DNA from: Gardnerella swidsinskii
Lineage (GTDB): Bacteria > Actinomycetota > Actinomycetes > Actinomycetales > Bifidobacteriaceae
DNA length: 64,000 nt
Direction: 5' to 3'
Assembly (NCBI RefSeq): GCF_003397705.1
Contig: NZ_QJVB01000003.1
Location: 124,001-188,000, forward strand
Under the pieces are notes generated by a model, which saw only the letters and a list, made by a program, of their open reading frames with translations, searched no databases and was not told the DNA's origin. This document shows, piece by piece, positions 17,048-25,931 of this stretch; position 1 is the first letter of the stretch, and each line of letters begins with the position of its first letter. The translations under genes and the position numbers were made by a program.

Positions 17048-19115
17048 TACTATTGCTCTTGCATTTCGTGAGATTAACAATACGATGAAAGGAAAAGCTC
17101 GAAAGCTTGTTATTGGAACCGTAGCTTTGATTCCACTTTTATACGGATCGCTTTACTTATGGGCATTTACAAATCCTTATAAGACTTTGGATACTGTGCC
17201 TGTGGCTGTTGTTGTTGAAGACAATGGCGCTATGATTAACGGCAAAATGCGAAACATTGGAAACGAAATCAAAACTCGTTTAAAGAATCAAAAAGACGGT
17301 AGTGAAGGTTTCCAATGGAATTTTGTAAATAGTGCCGAAGCGAATAAGGGTCTTAAAAATGGCAACTATTTTATGGTAGCAACTATTCCAGCTTCTTTCA
17401 GTAAGTGCATTGCTTCCGCGCAATACGATACTCCTACTAAAGCAAAACTTCACGTAAAGTACGATCAAGCAAGCAATATGCTGGCTTCACAAATTGGTAA
17501 AACTGCTTTCCGCACTATGCGTACTGAGATTAGCGAGGCGATTGCTCAAGAGTATTGGGAGCACATGTTTGCGAAAGTTAATTCAGCTTCCGATTCTCTT
17601 GGTGCTGCTGCAAACGGTGCTGGAGCATTGCATGAAGGTTCAAAGTCTTTGCAAGGCGGAATAAATAAGCTTGCAGATGGGTCGAATAAACTTTCGCAAT
17701 CTTTGCAAAAACTTCAAGGCGGATTAGGGGAGCTTCAAAAAGGCGCGAATACGCTAACTGAAGCCAATGCTCGCAGCAAAGAAGGAGCTCAATATCTTGC
17801 ACAAAAAACGCAAGATTTAGCAAACGGAGCCCAACAGTTAAGCGAAGGAACGCAAAGGCTATCGGCAGCGACAAGCGAATTCTATGAAGGAGCTCAAAAG
17901 CTTGCAGCTTCAAGCAACGAATTAGAAGAACATGTTAAAGCTGGAAACGCTGAAACAAAAGCACAAATTACTGGTCTTCTTATGCAAGCGCAAAACCCAG
18001 CAGTAACAAAGGAAGACGTGCTTGCTAATTTGCAAAGTTTGGCAGAAGGATTAGGTGAAAATTCTAATCTTCTAGAAACAAATCTTTCTGCTTTAAGCGC
18101 TGGAGCAGACAAGCTTTCTGCAGGAAGCTTGCAAATAAAGGGCGGTGCTGACGCTCTTATGCAAGGCATGGAGAAAGTTAATGTTGGTTCGAATAAGTTA
18201 GTTGCTGGCACAAACAAGCTTGCTGACGGTTTGGCTCAAGTAAGTAACGGTAGTGAGAAGCTAAATAGTGGCGTGAATGAAGCTGCACAAGGTTCTGCGA
18301 AAATAGTGAACGGTTCTAATCAGCTTAATTCCGGTGTTAAGAAACTATCTGATAACACTCCAAAGCTTGTTGATGGTGCTAAGAAATTGCATGACGGGCT
18401 TAAAGATGCTCAAAAGTCTGGAAAAGTAAACGGTATTGTTCAAAAAAGTAAGATGATGAGCGCACCAGTTTCCTTGGAGGAGCACGAGTATTCGCACGTT
18501 GAAAACTATGGAACTGGTTTTGCTCCTTACTTTATTTCCATCGCCCTTTGGGTTGGTGCTCTTATGGCAACATTCGTTTTGAGAGTTATGGATAGGCGAG
18601 CGATACTAAACGGCATGAATCCGCTTAAAAGCGCGCTTATTAGCTTGACGCCTTTTGTGCTTATGGGCGTTGTGCAAGCGATTATTCTTATGGGCGTTGT
18701 TCAAGGAGCGTTGAAGTTGCAAATCGATAATGTTGGTGCATTCTACGCGCTGGGGATTATAGCGTCAATAGTCTTTATGGCTATAATGCAAATGATTATG
18801 GTGGTGTTCCGCATGCCAGGGCGAATAGTTGCGATTGTGCTACTTATGTTGCAAATCACAAGCTCTGCAGGAACGTTCCCAGTACAAATGACGCCGGCAT
18901 TCTTTAAAGCTGTTCACCCTTACTTGCCAATGACGTACTCGATTATGGGGTTGCGTCAAGCAATGTCTGGAAAGAACAGTGGTGAAATAGTCTCTGGCAT
19001 TGGAATGCTTGTGCTTTTCGGCGTGATTGCGATTGCTATAACAAGCATTGCCTTCCGCATGAAGCGTACTGTAACAATGTTTGATTTGCATCCTGTAATA
19101 ACGCTTGAAGCATAA
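17037..19115 (+). CDS. YhgE/Pip family (EsaA-like) membrane protein
   Basis: 692 residues from the ATG at 17037 (an in-frame GTG lies at 17028). One N-terminal membrane helix (about residues 23-42, ending in YLWAFTNPY, a family hallmark), a long outside region, and five to six helices in the last 190 residues. The middle (about 190-480) is built of many x-x-L-x-x-G heptad-like repeats (ADGSNKLSQSL, GANTLTEA, AGTNKLADGL and so on), typical of YhgE/Pip proteins. The family includes the Lactococcus phage infection protein Pip and is related to EsaA of type VII secretion. Function here is unknown; export or cell-surface roles are plausible. Ends in a strong terminator. Confidence 0.85.
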   Translation: MHVSTIALAFREINNTMKGKARKLVIGTVALIPLLYGSLYLWAFTNPYKTLDTVPVAVVVEDNGAMINGKMRNIGNEIKTRLKNQKDGSEGFQWNFVNSAEANKGLKNGNYFMVATIPASFSKCIASAQYDTPTKAKLHVKYDQASNMLASQIGKTAFRTMRTEISEAIAQEYWEHMFAKVNSASDSLGAAANGAGALHEGSKSLQGGINKLADGSNKLSQSLQKLQGGLGELQKGANTLTEANARSKEGAQYLAQKTQDLANGAQQLSEGTQRLSAATSEFYEGAQKLAASSNELEEHVKAGNAETKAQITGLLMQAQNPAVTKEDVLANLQSLAEGLGENSNLLETNLSALSAGADKLSAGSLQIKGGADALMQGMEKVNVGSNKLVAGTNKLADGLAQVSNGSEKLNSGVNEAAQGSAKIVNGSNQLNSGVKKLSDNTPKLVDGAKKLHDGLKDAQKSGKVNGIVQKSKMMSAPVSLEEHEYSHVENYGTGFAPYFISIALWVGALMATFVLRVMDRRAILNGMNPLKSALISLTPFVLMGVVQAIILMGVVQGALKLQIDNVGAFYALGIIASIVFMAIMQMIMVVFRMPGRIVAIVLLMLQITSSAGTFPVQMTPAFFKAVHPYLPMTYSIMGLRQAMSGKNSGEIVSGIGMLVLFGVIAIAITSIAFRMKRTVTMFDLHPVITLEA

Positions 19116-19138
19116 GTTTCACATAGTCACGATAATTA

Positions 19139-19176
19139 AAATCCCCGCAGCTCTTGTTGGTTGCGGGGATTTTTTA
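19139..19176 (+). terminator. Strong terminator after the YhgE/Pip gene
   Basis: AAAATCCCCGCA (19139-19150) pairs perfectly with TGCGGGGATTTT (19163-19174) around a 12-base loop, followed by more T. The A-rich left flank would also let it stop the convergent alcohol dehydrogenase transcript. Confidence 0.9.
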
Positions 19177-19222
19177 GTGAATTTTGTTTAATTTAGTTAC
19201 TTTATAAATACGTTATCTGACT

Positions 19223-20347
19223 TTAGAAAGTAGACGCGTAGACTTCAGCAATGGCGGCTTCGTCCATATGCATGTAGGAGTTCTTCAAAAGTCGCTGCTG
19301 CTCTTTGACAACGCTTGCAGCCCAACTTTGAATCATATCCTCGGTCATGCCATACTCGTGAAGCTTGTGCTTAGGAAGAATCGTGTTAAGAACTTCGTCA
19401 AGCTTATTTAATACGTCTGTTTTCTGGCATTCAAGAATATTTGCCATAAAGTCAAAAAGCTTAGAAAGCTCAGTGTTTTCTGCGTTATTCTCGTCGTGCT
19501 TAGCATAGTATCGCAAAACGCTTGTAAGAAGAGCTGCATTCGTTTCGCCGTGAGCCACGTGGAAAGTTCCACCAAGCGGATAAGCCATCGCGTGAACGCA
19601 ACCGCAGCCAGCGTTACCAAACGCAATACCAGCGTAAAGACTTGCCGAAACCAAGTCGCTTACAACTTGGCTTTTTGTGCTGCTGCCTTCTTTAACAACT
19701 CGCATATAACTTTGCAAAATAAGCCCGCAAGCCTTGTAACTAAACATTTTTGTAAGCTCGGTTGCAATAGGAGAAAGTGCGGACTCAATCGAATGCGTAA
19801 GAGCGTCAATAGAGCTGGTTGCAAAAACGTAATCAGGCAGGCTCTTTAACAATTCTGGAATAAGAACAGCGTCCGTAGCATAGCAAGCATCGTTCGCCAA
19901 ACCCTTCTTGGTATTGCGCTTAGTAAGCGAGAACACCGCAACGTTCGTAACTTCGGAGCCAGTGCCGCAAGTAGTTGGAACAAGAATAAGATCCGCGCCT
20001 TTTTGTGCAGGAATCTTGCCGTCAACCAAGTCTTCAAGCGGGCTTGTTTGCTTCAATGCACAAACCTTCGAAATATCCAAAACAGTGCCGCCGCCAATGC
20101 CAATCACGCGCTTTGGAGTTGTGTGAATGTCACTAACGATTGCATCAACCATTGCGTCGCTCGGCTCACCCTTGCCGTATTTCTCTTGGAAAATCACGTC
20201 GCAATCAAGATTCAAATCGCCAAAATAAGGCTCCCAAATGTACTGGTTTGTAATAACCAAATCGCCCTTGCTGAGCTTGAATTCTTGCGCGAAGTCGCGT
20301 GAGTTCTCGAACTTATGAATAGTTGGTTTAATAGAAAGCTGCTTCAT
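19223..20347 (-). CDS. Iron-containing (class III) alcohol dehydrogenase, 4-hydroxybutyrate dehydrogenase-like
   Basis: 374 residues. The start is the ATG at 20347: AAGGAG lies seven bases before it, and it is itself inside the nine-codon longer frame that opens at 20374. NAD(P)-binding glycine motif GIGGGTVLDISK near residue 84; PTTCGTGSEVTN near 123; iron-ligand positions in the SSIDALTHSIES region and in HAMAYPLGGTFHVAHGETNA near residue 250. Reduces aldehydes or oxidises alcohols with Fe2+; sequence style resembles 4-hydroxybutyrate dehydrogenases, but the substrate is uncertain. It follows the NADH oxidase on the same strand behind a terminator, so both redox genes sit together but may be separately transcribed. 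Confidence 0.85.
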   Translation of the reverse strand: MKQLSIKPTIHKFENSRDFAQEFKLSKGDLVITNQYIWEPYFGDLNLDCDVIFQEKYGKGEPSDAMVDAIVSDIHTTPKRVIGIGGGTVLDISKVCALKQTSPLEDLVDGKIPAQKGADLILVPTTCGTGSEVTNVAVFSLTKRNTKKGLANDACYATDAVLIPELLKSLPDYVFATSSIDALTHSIESALSPIATELTKMFSYKACGLILQSYMRVVKEGSSTKSQVVSDLVSASLYAGIAFGNAGCGCVHAMAYPLGGTFHVAHGETNAALLTSVLRYYAKHDENNAENTELSKLFDFMANILECQKTDVLNKLDEVLNTILPKHKLHEYGMTEDMIQSWAASVVKEQQRLLKNSYMHMDEAAIAEVYASTF

Positions 20348-20423
20348 CCTAGACTCCTTTGTTTTAATCTGCATGTCTTATGCTAATAGTGCGCGTTTTG
20401 TGCGCTCTTTTGTGCGCGGATGA

Positions 20424-20470
20424 TTAAAAAACCAAGCAACTGCTCCATTATAGAACAGATTGCTTGGTTT
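20424..20470 (-). terminator. Terminator of the NADH oxidase gene
   Basis: AAACCAAGCAA (20429-20439) and TTGCTTGGTTT (20460-20470) form a perfect 11-bp stem; read on the minus strand it is followed by a T-run (20430-20425). Confidence 0.8.
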
Positions 20471-20533
20471 AATAAATGCGATTTAAGCTAATCGGAAAAA
20501 GTGATTCAGCCTAAGCTAATCAGCAAAGTCTAA

Positions 20534-21874
20534 TCATCCCTTCAACAAAGCCGTGTAAGCAGCCATCGTAATGTAGTTGTATGGCTGGTTGAAGTGAGGC
20601 ATGAAGAAGATGTCGCACAAAGCAAGCTCTTTAATCGTGACTTTCTTTTGAATAGCTAGCGAGAACAGGTGAATTGCGGCAGACATATCGTAGTTAGAAG
20701 CCAATTGGCAACCAACAATAACCTTCGTATCCTTCTTGTAAACGATGCGAATCTTCACCTTTGGATTCTCAACTTCCATAAACGCAGGCTTTTGAGTATC
20801 CTCAAAATCAACGTAGTTAACGTCCATGCCCTCTTTTTGAGCGGCAGTCAAACTCAAGCCGGTGCAAACAAGCTTGTAGTCGTAGATCATCATTGCGCTA
20901 GAGCCTTGCACGCCCTCGGTTTCTACAGGAGTTCCGCAAATGTTGTGACCTGCAATCAAGCCGCTTCGAACTGCGTTAGTAGCGAGCGCAATGTAGTTTA
21001 CGCGGTCTCGAGCGTTGTCGTAGATTGTAGCGCAGTCGCCGATTGCGTACACGTCTGGATCGGAAGTTTGCTGCTTCTTGTCAACAAGGAAAGCGCCGTT
21101 AGCATACTGCTTTAAGTGGTCTTTGCCGAGCGCAACGTTTGGGTGGAAGCCAATAGCGCAAATCACCATGTCGGCTTCGTAAGTGCCTTTGCTTGTTTTA
21201 ACAGCCTTGACTTCAGTGTCTCCAACAATTTCTTCAACAGTTTGACCAAGTTCAAACTTAATGCCTTTATTCTCCATAATTTGCTTCAAATTATCGGAAA
21301 ACTCTGGGTCAAAGTAGCCGTTAAGAATATGGTCTTCCATGTCAATAAGAGTTACGTTCTTGCCAAGTCGCTTAAAAGCTTCCGCAAGTTCCACGCCAAT
21401 GTAGCCGCCGCCAAGAACCACAACATTACGGAAATCACGCTCTTGTAGCTTAGCAATAACAGTTTGAGCATTCTGGAAAAGCTTTACCATTTGCACGTTT
21501 TCCAAGTCAATGCCCTTAATGCGAGGCTTGTTTGGAAGGCTGCCGGTAGCAAGAACCAGCTTGTCGTAAGAATCGTGAATAACAGTGCCATCTTTAAGCT
21601 CGACTGTTACTTCTTTCTTTGCGTAATCAATGTCTAAAACTTTACTTTCAAGATTTACCTTAGCGCCTTTTTTAACAAAATCTTCTGGCTTCTGGTAGAA
21701 CAGTCCGTCACTGCTTTGAATCTGCTTGCCAATCCACAAAGCCATACCGCAACCAAGGAAGGAAATATTGCTATTCTGATCGTAAATCGTAAGTTCGTTT
21801 CCTGGGTAGCTCAAAATGGTGTTAGCGCAGGCAGTGCCGGCGTGATTTGCGCCAATCTGAATGATCTTCGTCAT
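20534..21874 (-). CDS. nox: FAD-dependent NADH oxidase (Nox-type)
   Basis: 446 residues, normal for the NADH oxidase / CoA-disulfide reductase group. An N-terminal FAD-binding fold, the redox-active Cys in SFLGCGMALWIG (about residue 42), a second nucleotide fold VVVLGGGYIGVELAEAF near residue 150 for NADH, and the AIGDCA FAD motif near residue 276. The single Cys and lack of a second one fit an enzyme that reduces O2 to water through a Cys-sulfenic acid, which would protect this oxygen-sensitive organism and restore NAD+. An AAAGAGA site precedes the ATG. Upstream about 400 bases contain no gene; a Rex-like palindrome lies at 22110-22128. Confidence 0.88.
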   Translation of the reverse strand: MTKIIQIGANHAGTACANTILSYPGNELTIYDQNSNISFLGCGMALWIGKQIQSSDGLFYQKPEDFVKKGAKVNLESKVLDIDYAKKEVTVELKDGTVIHDSYDKLVLATGSLPNKPRIKGIDLENVQMVKLFQNAQTVIAKLQERDFRNVVVLGGGYIGVELAEAFKRLGKNVTLIDMEDHILNGYFDPEFSDNLKQIMENKGIKFELGQTVEEIVGDTEVKAVKTSKGTYEADMVICAIGFHPNVALGKDHLKQYANGAFLVDKKQQTSDPDVYAIGDCATIYDNARDRVNYIALATNAVRSGLIAGHNICGTPVETEGVQGSSAMMIYDYKLVCTGLSLTAAQKEGMDVNYVDFEDTQKPAFMEVENPKVKIRIVYKKDTKVIVGCQLASNYDMSAAIHLFSLAIQKKVTIKELALCDIFFMPHFNQPYNYITMAAYTALLKG

Positions 21875-22109
21875 CGGTAATCTCTTTTCGTCGTTGAATC
21901 TAGTTTTAATTTTGTTTATTTCTGTTGAATTCTGCTGAAATTAATTTAATCTAGTTTAATTTAATTCCGCTAAATTCTGTTGAAATTATTGTATGTGCTT
22001 CAACTGCTTTGTTTAATTCACGCTGCGGCGCGAATGCACATCCAATGCACAATACTATTACACGAATGCGAGTCTTACCAATTTTGATTTTGTGCGTGTT
22101 GTGAGGGAG

Positions 22110-22128
22110 TTGTGTGGTTATTTCACAA
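22110..22128. promoter_or_regulatory. Possible Rex-type (NADH-sensing) operator
   Basis: TTGTGTGGTTATTTCACAA: the right half TTTCACAA matches the Rex half-site, the left half TTGTG matches at the outer five bases, but the total is 19 rather than 18 bases. It lies between the divergent nox and pcp genes, 236 bases from the nox start. The rest of the 21875-22284 gap shows only repeated AATTCTG(C/T)TGAAATT motifs. Confidence 0.25.
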
Positions 22129-22284
22129 TATGACTATCACTAATCTTTTTGCGAACATGAATTACGTAGTAGAATCCTGAAGTTTGTATACAGTTTATAT
22201 ACAGTGACATTCACATATGTACAGTTTTTTTGTGATGCGTTTTAATGTTTTAATAAAGTGATATTCGTGTGAAGGGGTATTGTG

Positions 22285-22890
22285 ATGCGTATTTTGATTA
22301 CTGGTTTTACGCCATTTGATAATGAGTCTATAAATCCGTCGTGGGAGATTGCGCAATCAGTGCATGCGCCTGAGGGTGTGGAACTTGTTCGTTTACATAT
22401 CCCTACGGAATTTAACAAGGGTGCGCAAGAAGTTATTGAAAAAATAGAGGAAGTTCACCCTAATGCCGTGCTTTCGTTAGGACAATTTGGTGGTTCTGCT
22501 TGTTTTAACGTTGAGTATGTTGGCATTAACTGTAGAGCTGCGCGTATACCAGATAATAGTGGATATAAACCTTGGTATGAGCCTGTTGTGCAGGATGGTG
22601 ATGTGGCTTATAAAGCGACTTTGCCAGTTGTAAATATAGTTGAGGCTTTGAATAAGGCGAAATTGCCGGCGTCTGTGTCTTTTTCTGCGGGCGCGTACGT
22701 GTGTAATGACGTGCTTTACAGTGTTTGTTATTATTGCCATACTAGGAAATTGCCGATTAAGAGCGGTTTTATTCACGTTCCGTATTTGCCTGAGCAAGTT
22801 CTTGATAAGCCGAGTACGAGTTCCATGAGTTTAGCTGATATGCTTCGAGGTATTGAAGTTGCATTGCAAGTAATTGCGGATGATTGCTAA
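22285..22890 (+). CDS. pcp: Pyroglutamyl-peptidase I (C15 family)
   Basis: 201 residues from the ATG at 22285 (a GTG just before it is in frame; AAGGGG has better spacing to the ATG). Removes N-terminal pyroglutamate from peptides in the cytosol. Starts with the family's ILITGFTPFDNESINPSW; catalytic Glu expected in FNVEYVGIN, Cys in GAYVCNDVLYS (about residue 140) and His in SGFIHVPYLPEQ (about residue 165) are all present. Length is slightly short of the usual 215 but all catalytic parts are there. Single gene. Confidence 0.92.
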   Translation: MRILITGFTPFDNESINPSWEIAQSVHAPEGVELVRLHIPTEFNKGAQEVIEKIEEVHPNAVLSLGQFGGSACFNVEYVGINCRAARIPDNSGYKPWYEPVVQDGDVAYKATLPVVNIVEALNKAKLPASVSFSAGAYVCNDVLYSVCYYCHTRKLPIKSGFIHVPYLPEQVLDKPSTSSMSLADMLRGIEVALQVIADDC

Positions 22891-22952
22891 TAATTACGAG
22901 TAATTACTAATGAATAGTGTGAAATTTTGGGGAATAGCTCGAATTGTATTTT

Positions 22953-23396
22953 CTATGCTCGCTCAAGCACGCGTTCAATAGCGTTATTTTGCGAAAGAAG
23001 ATACACGCAATACTGGTTCATGCTTATTCCTTCGGCTTGAGATTGCTCAGCCAATTGCCTGTGTAATTCTTTAGGTAGACGCAGTTTGAATTGACCAGAA
23101 TAGTCATTCAGCTCATGGTAAGACGGCTCTTTTATGTTGATTTTGCTTTCAAGAGCTGCTTCAAACCAAGCATGCTTAGCGTCCTGCGCATTTGCTGCTG
23201 CTTCCTGTTCGGAGTCTCCTGAACTTATGCATCCTGGCAAATCAGGGTAGTAAGACACGAATCCGCCTTCATCCGGATCTTTTACAATTTCCAGCTTATA
23301 CGGTAGTGACATGTAGTAGCTGAGTGTTTTATTTGTTAGTGTTTTGGACTTATTTTTGTGAGAGATATTTTTGCTAGATTTATTTGTTTTAGTCAT
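22953..23396 (-). CDS. hicB: HicB family antitoxin-like protein without a HicA partner
   Basis: 147 residues. The N-terminal half is the HicB RNase-H-like fold (FVSYYPDLPGCISSGDSEQEAAANA), the C-terminal part a ribbon-helix-helix-like DNA-binding segment (FKLRLPKELHRQLAEQSQAEGISMNQY). HicB normally neutralises the HicA mRNA interferase and represses the operon. No HicA-like frame (about 60-80 codons with a GSHH motif) was found on either side, so this is an orphan or a stand-alone regulator. The first 28 residues are Lys/Asn/Ser-rich and may not be part of the protein; internal ATG at SYYMSLPYK is a likely alternative. TATAAA lies seven bases before the first ATG, so it might be leaderless. 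Confidence 0.8.
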   Translation of the reverse strand: MTKTNKSSKNISHKNKSKTLTNKTLSYYMSLPYKLEIVKDPDEGGFVSYYPDLPGCISSGDSEQEAAANAQDAKHAWFEAALESKINIKEPSYHELNDYSGQFKLRLPKELHRQLAEQSQAEGISMNQYCVYLLSQNNAIERVLERA

Positions 23397-23580
23397 ATTT
23401 GATTTTATATTCTGATGATTTTTTGAAAGTTTTATAAGAGTATAAGTGGTGTTACATGTGGTGTCAATGGTTGAGTTATTTTTGCTATACTTTAATTCTC
23501 TATACTCTAATTTTAATTAGTGGAATCTTAGTTTATAAGTCAAAGAGTCTATATATCTGAATTTAAGTGGAAGTCAATTG

Positions 23581-23847
23581 GTGAATTATATCAATGATTT
23601 ACAAATATTTATGCTTCAGAGCTCTAGAAGAATTAAAAAATTAATTAACAAAAGTGTAGAAGATTATCATCTTATGCTAGATGAGCTTACAGAGAATAAA
23701 CTATTTAAACAACATATGAGCAAATGAACAGGTGAAGCAACTAAGACATTTAATTGGGAAGTTTATAAGTTTATTCATCTAAATGCAGTAGTGAATTTTA
23801 AAGTATTTGGAACTAAAATCGTGCAACAGAAGAAATTAGTTTTATAA
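23581..23847 (+). pseudogene. Decayed reading frame of unknown origin
   Basis: From GTG 23581 the frame gives 48 sensible codons (…LQSSRRIKKLINKSVEDY…), a TGA at 23725, then 39 more codons in the same frame (TGEATKTFNWEVYKFIHLNA…) to TAA at 23845. The smooth continuation across the stop suggests a broken small gene. No family recognised. Base composition is clearly more AT-rich than the flanking housekeeping genes. The surrounding gap 23397-24101 holds nothing else recognisable. Confidence 0.3.
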
Positions 23848-24101
23848 ATTTAATTTGTTTATCAACCTATAGAAGAAGAATCTTTTTATTTGATAATACA
23901 ACATAGATAAAATATAAAATCATAGATTATTTATAATACTATAAAAGTAAAAGAAAAATTCGTTGATATAAGAACAGTGTATTGAGTAATAGTGCGAAAA
24001 TAAATTAAAATGAGATAATCTAATTCTAAAAGTGTAAGATGTGAATTAGATATGCTTGGCAAGATGAATAAACAAATGAATTTTATTAGAGGATAGTATA
24101 T

Positions 24102-24968
24102 ATGATAGGTTACTATTATTGTTCTTTAAGCACATTTTTGAATATTATTAAGAATAAATCTATTTATCTTTCAGATCCACTAAAAATGAATGATAATTTA
24201 GAAATAAAATGGTATATTGATAAACTAAATGATGAAAGAAACAATTCAAATGACGGATTTAAAGCATCAGGATCGCTTTACCATGGGATGACAAATCGTT
24301 CGTGTCTAGATTTTACATGCGAAGAATTAATGCAAATACTAGAATCTAAAGGACAGAACAGCGTATATATTTGCTGTTTTTCTGAAGAATCAGATATGTT
24401 AAGTCAGTGGAAAGGATATGCCGATGATGGAAAAGGAGTTTCAATAGGATTTAATTTAGAAAAATTGACAAAATTCGATAATTTATTGTTTAAAAAAGTA
24501 ATTTATACGGATAGTGTGGTTCATGATGATATAGAAAGTGATGTTGAATGTGTAGCAGACACAATAAATACGGTGATTAGTGAGCAAAATATTACAAAGA
24601 GAGAAGAAAAAATAGAGGTGTTTTTACATGAATTAATTCCTGAACTTGTGAAATATAAAAATCCTGCTTTTGCTGAAGAAAAAGAAATACGCCTTATTTA
24701 TTGTGACGATTTGAAATTTGAAAAGATAGTTAACAATCATGATGCTTTTACTGAAAGATTGTCTTTAAAATCATTAGAACATGATTTTAGAATTATTGGG
24801 AATGATAACATTACTGAGTTTGTTAAACTAAACTTTACTCCAGATATTATAGAAAAAATATGTATTGGTCCAAAATGTTTATTGAATAAGAGTGATGTTA
24901 GAAATATTACTAAGAAATTATTGGGAATAGAAATTAGCACTATAGAATCAAAATGTAGCTACAGATAA
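24102..24968 (+). CDS. DUF2971 domain protein
   Basis: 288 residues. Pattern of DUF2971: an opening YYYCSLSTFLNIIKNKSIYLSDPLKMND, a central VYICCFSEESDMLSQWKGYADDGKGVSIGF, and a later PAFAEEKEIRLIY. The function of this family is not established; members turn up in accessory regions. An AGAGGA site lies eight bases before the ATG. Codon use and composition are much more AT-rich than neighbours such as pcp or the P-type ATPase, which, with the orphan hicB and decayed frames next door, suggests acquisition by transfer. Confidence 0.8.
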   Translation: MIGYYYCSLSTFLNIIKNKSIYLSDPLKMNDNLEIKWYIDKLNDERNNSNDGFKASGSLYHGMTNRSCLDFTCEELMQILESKGQNSVYICCFSEESDMLSQWKGYADDGKGVSIGFNLEKLTKFDNLLFKKVIYTDSVVHDDIESDVECVADTINTVISEQNITKREEKIEVFLHELIPELVKYKNPAFAEEKEIRLIYCDDLKFEKIVNNHDAFTERLSLKSLEHDFRIIGNDNITEFVKLNFTPDIIEKICIGPKCLLNKSDVRNITKKLLGIEISTIESKCSYR

Positions 24969-24989
24969 CAAAATGGGAGGATTTAGTTT

Positions 24990-25139
24990 GTAGAGCCTGC
25001 GTATGCGTTGAACTGCATCTCTGAATTTGAACTAAAAGTACCAATTTGGGAGGTGTAGTTTCATTATGATTAAATACAGCAAGGAGACTCAGCAAAAGTA
25101 GCAGAACTACTTGAAAAGGGGTAGGATAATCGGTCGATA
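24990..25139 (+). pseudogene. Coding-like remnant with in-frame stops
   Basis: One frame reads VEPAYALNCISEFELK…IWEV, stop, FHYD, stop, then QQGDSAKVAELLEKG, stop, and runs on into the frame of the next gene. The protein-like phrases separated by stops look like a decayed gene. No family recognised. Confidence 0.25.
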
Positions 25140-25193
25140 ATGTTGAAACTTGCCAAACCACCACTTATGTTGAAGGTGTGGTATAAAAGTCTT

Positions 25194-25931
25194 ATGTTTT
25201 CTAAACGCGCTATTACCATTTTTGCGGCTGCTGTCGTAACTGCTTTAACGTTGGGTACGTTGAGTGCTTGCGAGCCGCAGGGTAAAGCCGTTGGTAGCAC
25301 TGGTCGCGCTGGAGACATAATTCACGACGGCATAGATATTAATGACATCCATTTGCTGGTCATTGGTTCAAAATTAGCTGCGCTTGATGACGAAGTTATG
25401 AAGCATTGTAAAACGTCAAAATTGAGTGCTTCTTATGTGCCGCTATCAAATGTTGTTAATCCTAACGAAGCTGCTCAGCAAGCTATTCGCGCTGCAAGCG
25501 AGCAACCTGTTTCATTAATACTTATAGACGCGCTCGACGTAACAGGCGTTGACGACCTGCATAATGATAATAATCAACCTAATATAAAAGAGAATAACAA
25601 GCTTAATAACAGCACTTGCAATAAACAAAACGAAAGCAAAGCATGGATTTCTGCGCTGCAATACGTGCGTTACGCTGGAGTGCCAGTTGCGTTAATAAAT
25701 CCTGTAAAAGCACCAAAAGACGCAACTTTATACGCAGCTACTTTGTATTTTGATAGCGATGGAAGTGGAATTGGAAAAAATATTCATGAATCTTATTTAT
25801 CAAAAAATAGCGAATCTTTAAACAATAAAAGCAATAAATCAAAATTTGAGCGTTCGTCTTTGCTAAGCATCGTTCGAGCAATAATCGACAATACACCGCA
25901 TAGTAGGGAAGTGATTATAAATGACAAATAA
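25194..25931 (+). CDS. Putative lipoprotein, partner of the P-type ATPase
   Basis: 245 residues from ATG 25194. A classic lipoprotein signal: Lys/Arg start, hydrophobic core (ITIFAAAVVTALTLG) and lipobox LSAC, Cys at residue 25. The rest is soluble with an Asn/Lys-rich insertion (about residues 125-150) and a second near the C-terminus. No catalytic domain recognised; the layout hints at a receptor-like fold (VLIDALDVTGVD) but this is weak. The chosen start has TATAAA exactly six bases upstream and no ribosome-binding site, as in a leaderless gene; the frame is open further up to 25140. Its 3' end overlaps the ATPase start by 11 bases (ATGACAAATAA), so the two are translated together and probably work together. 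Confidence 0.6.
   Translation: MFSKRAITIFAAAVVTALTLGTLSACEPQGKAVGSTGRAGDIIHDGIDINDIHLLVIGSKLAALDDEVMKHCKTSKLSASYVPLSNVVNPNEAAQQAIRAASEQPVSLILIDALDVTGVDDLHNDNNQPNIKENNKLNNSTCNKQNESKAWISALQYVRYAGVPVALINPVKAPKDATLYAATLYFDSDGSGIGKNIHESYLSKNSESLNNKSNKSKFERSSLLSIVRAIIDNTPHSREVIINDK

Noticed and set aside
24940..25164. A Leu-rich 74-codon minus-strand frame
   Set aside because: Lies over a decayed plus-strand region, lacks a ribosome-binding site, and its Leu run reflects simple sequence.
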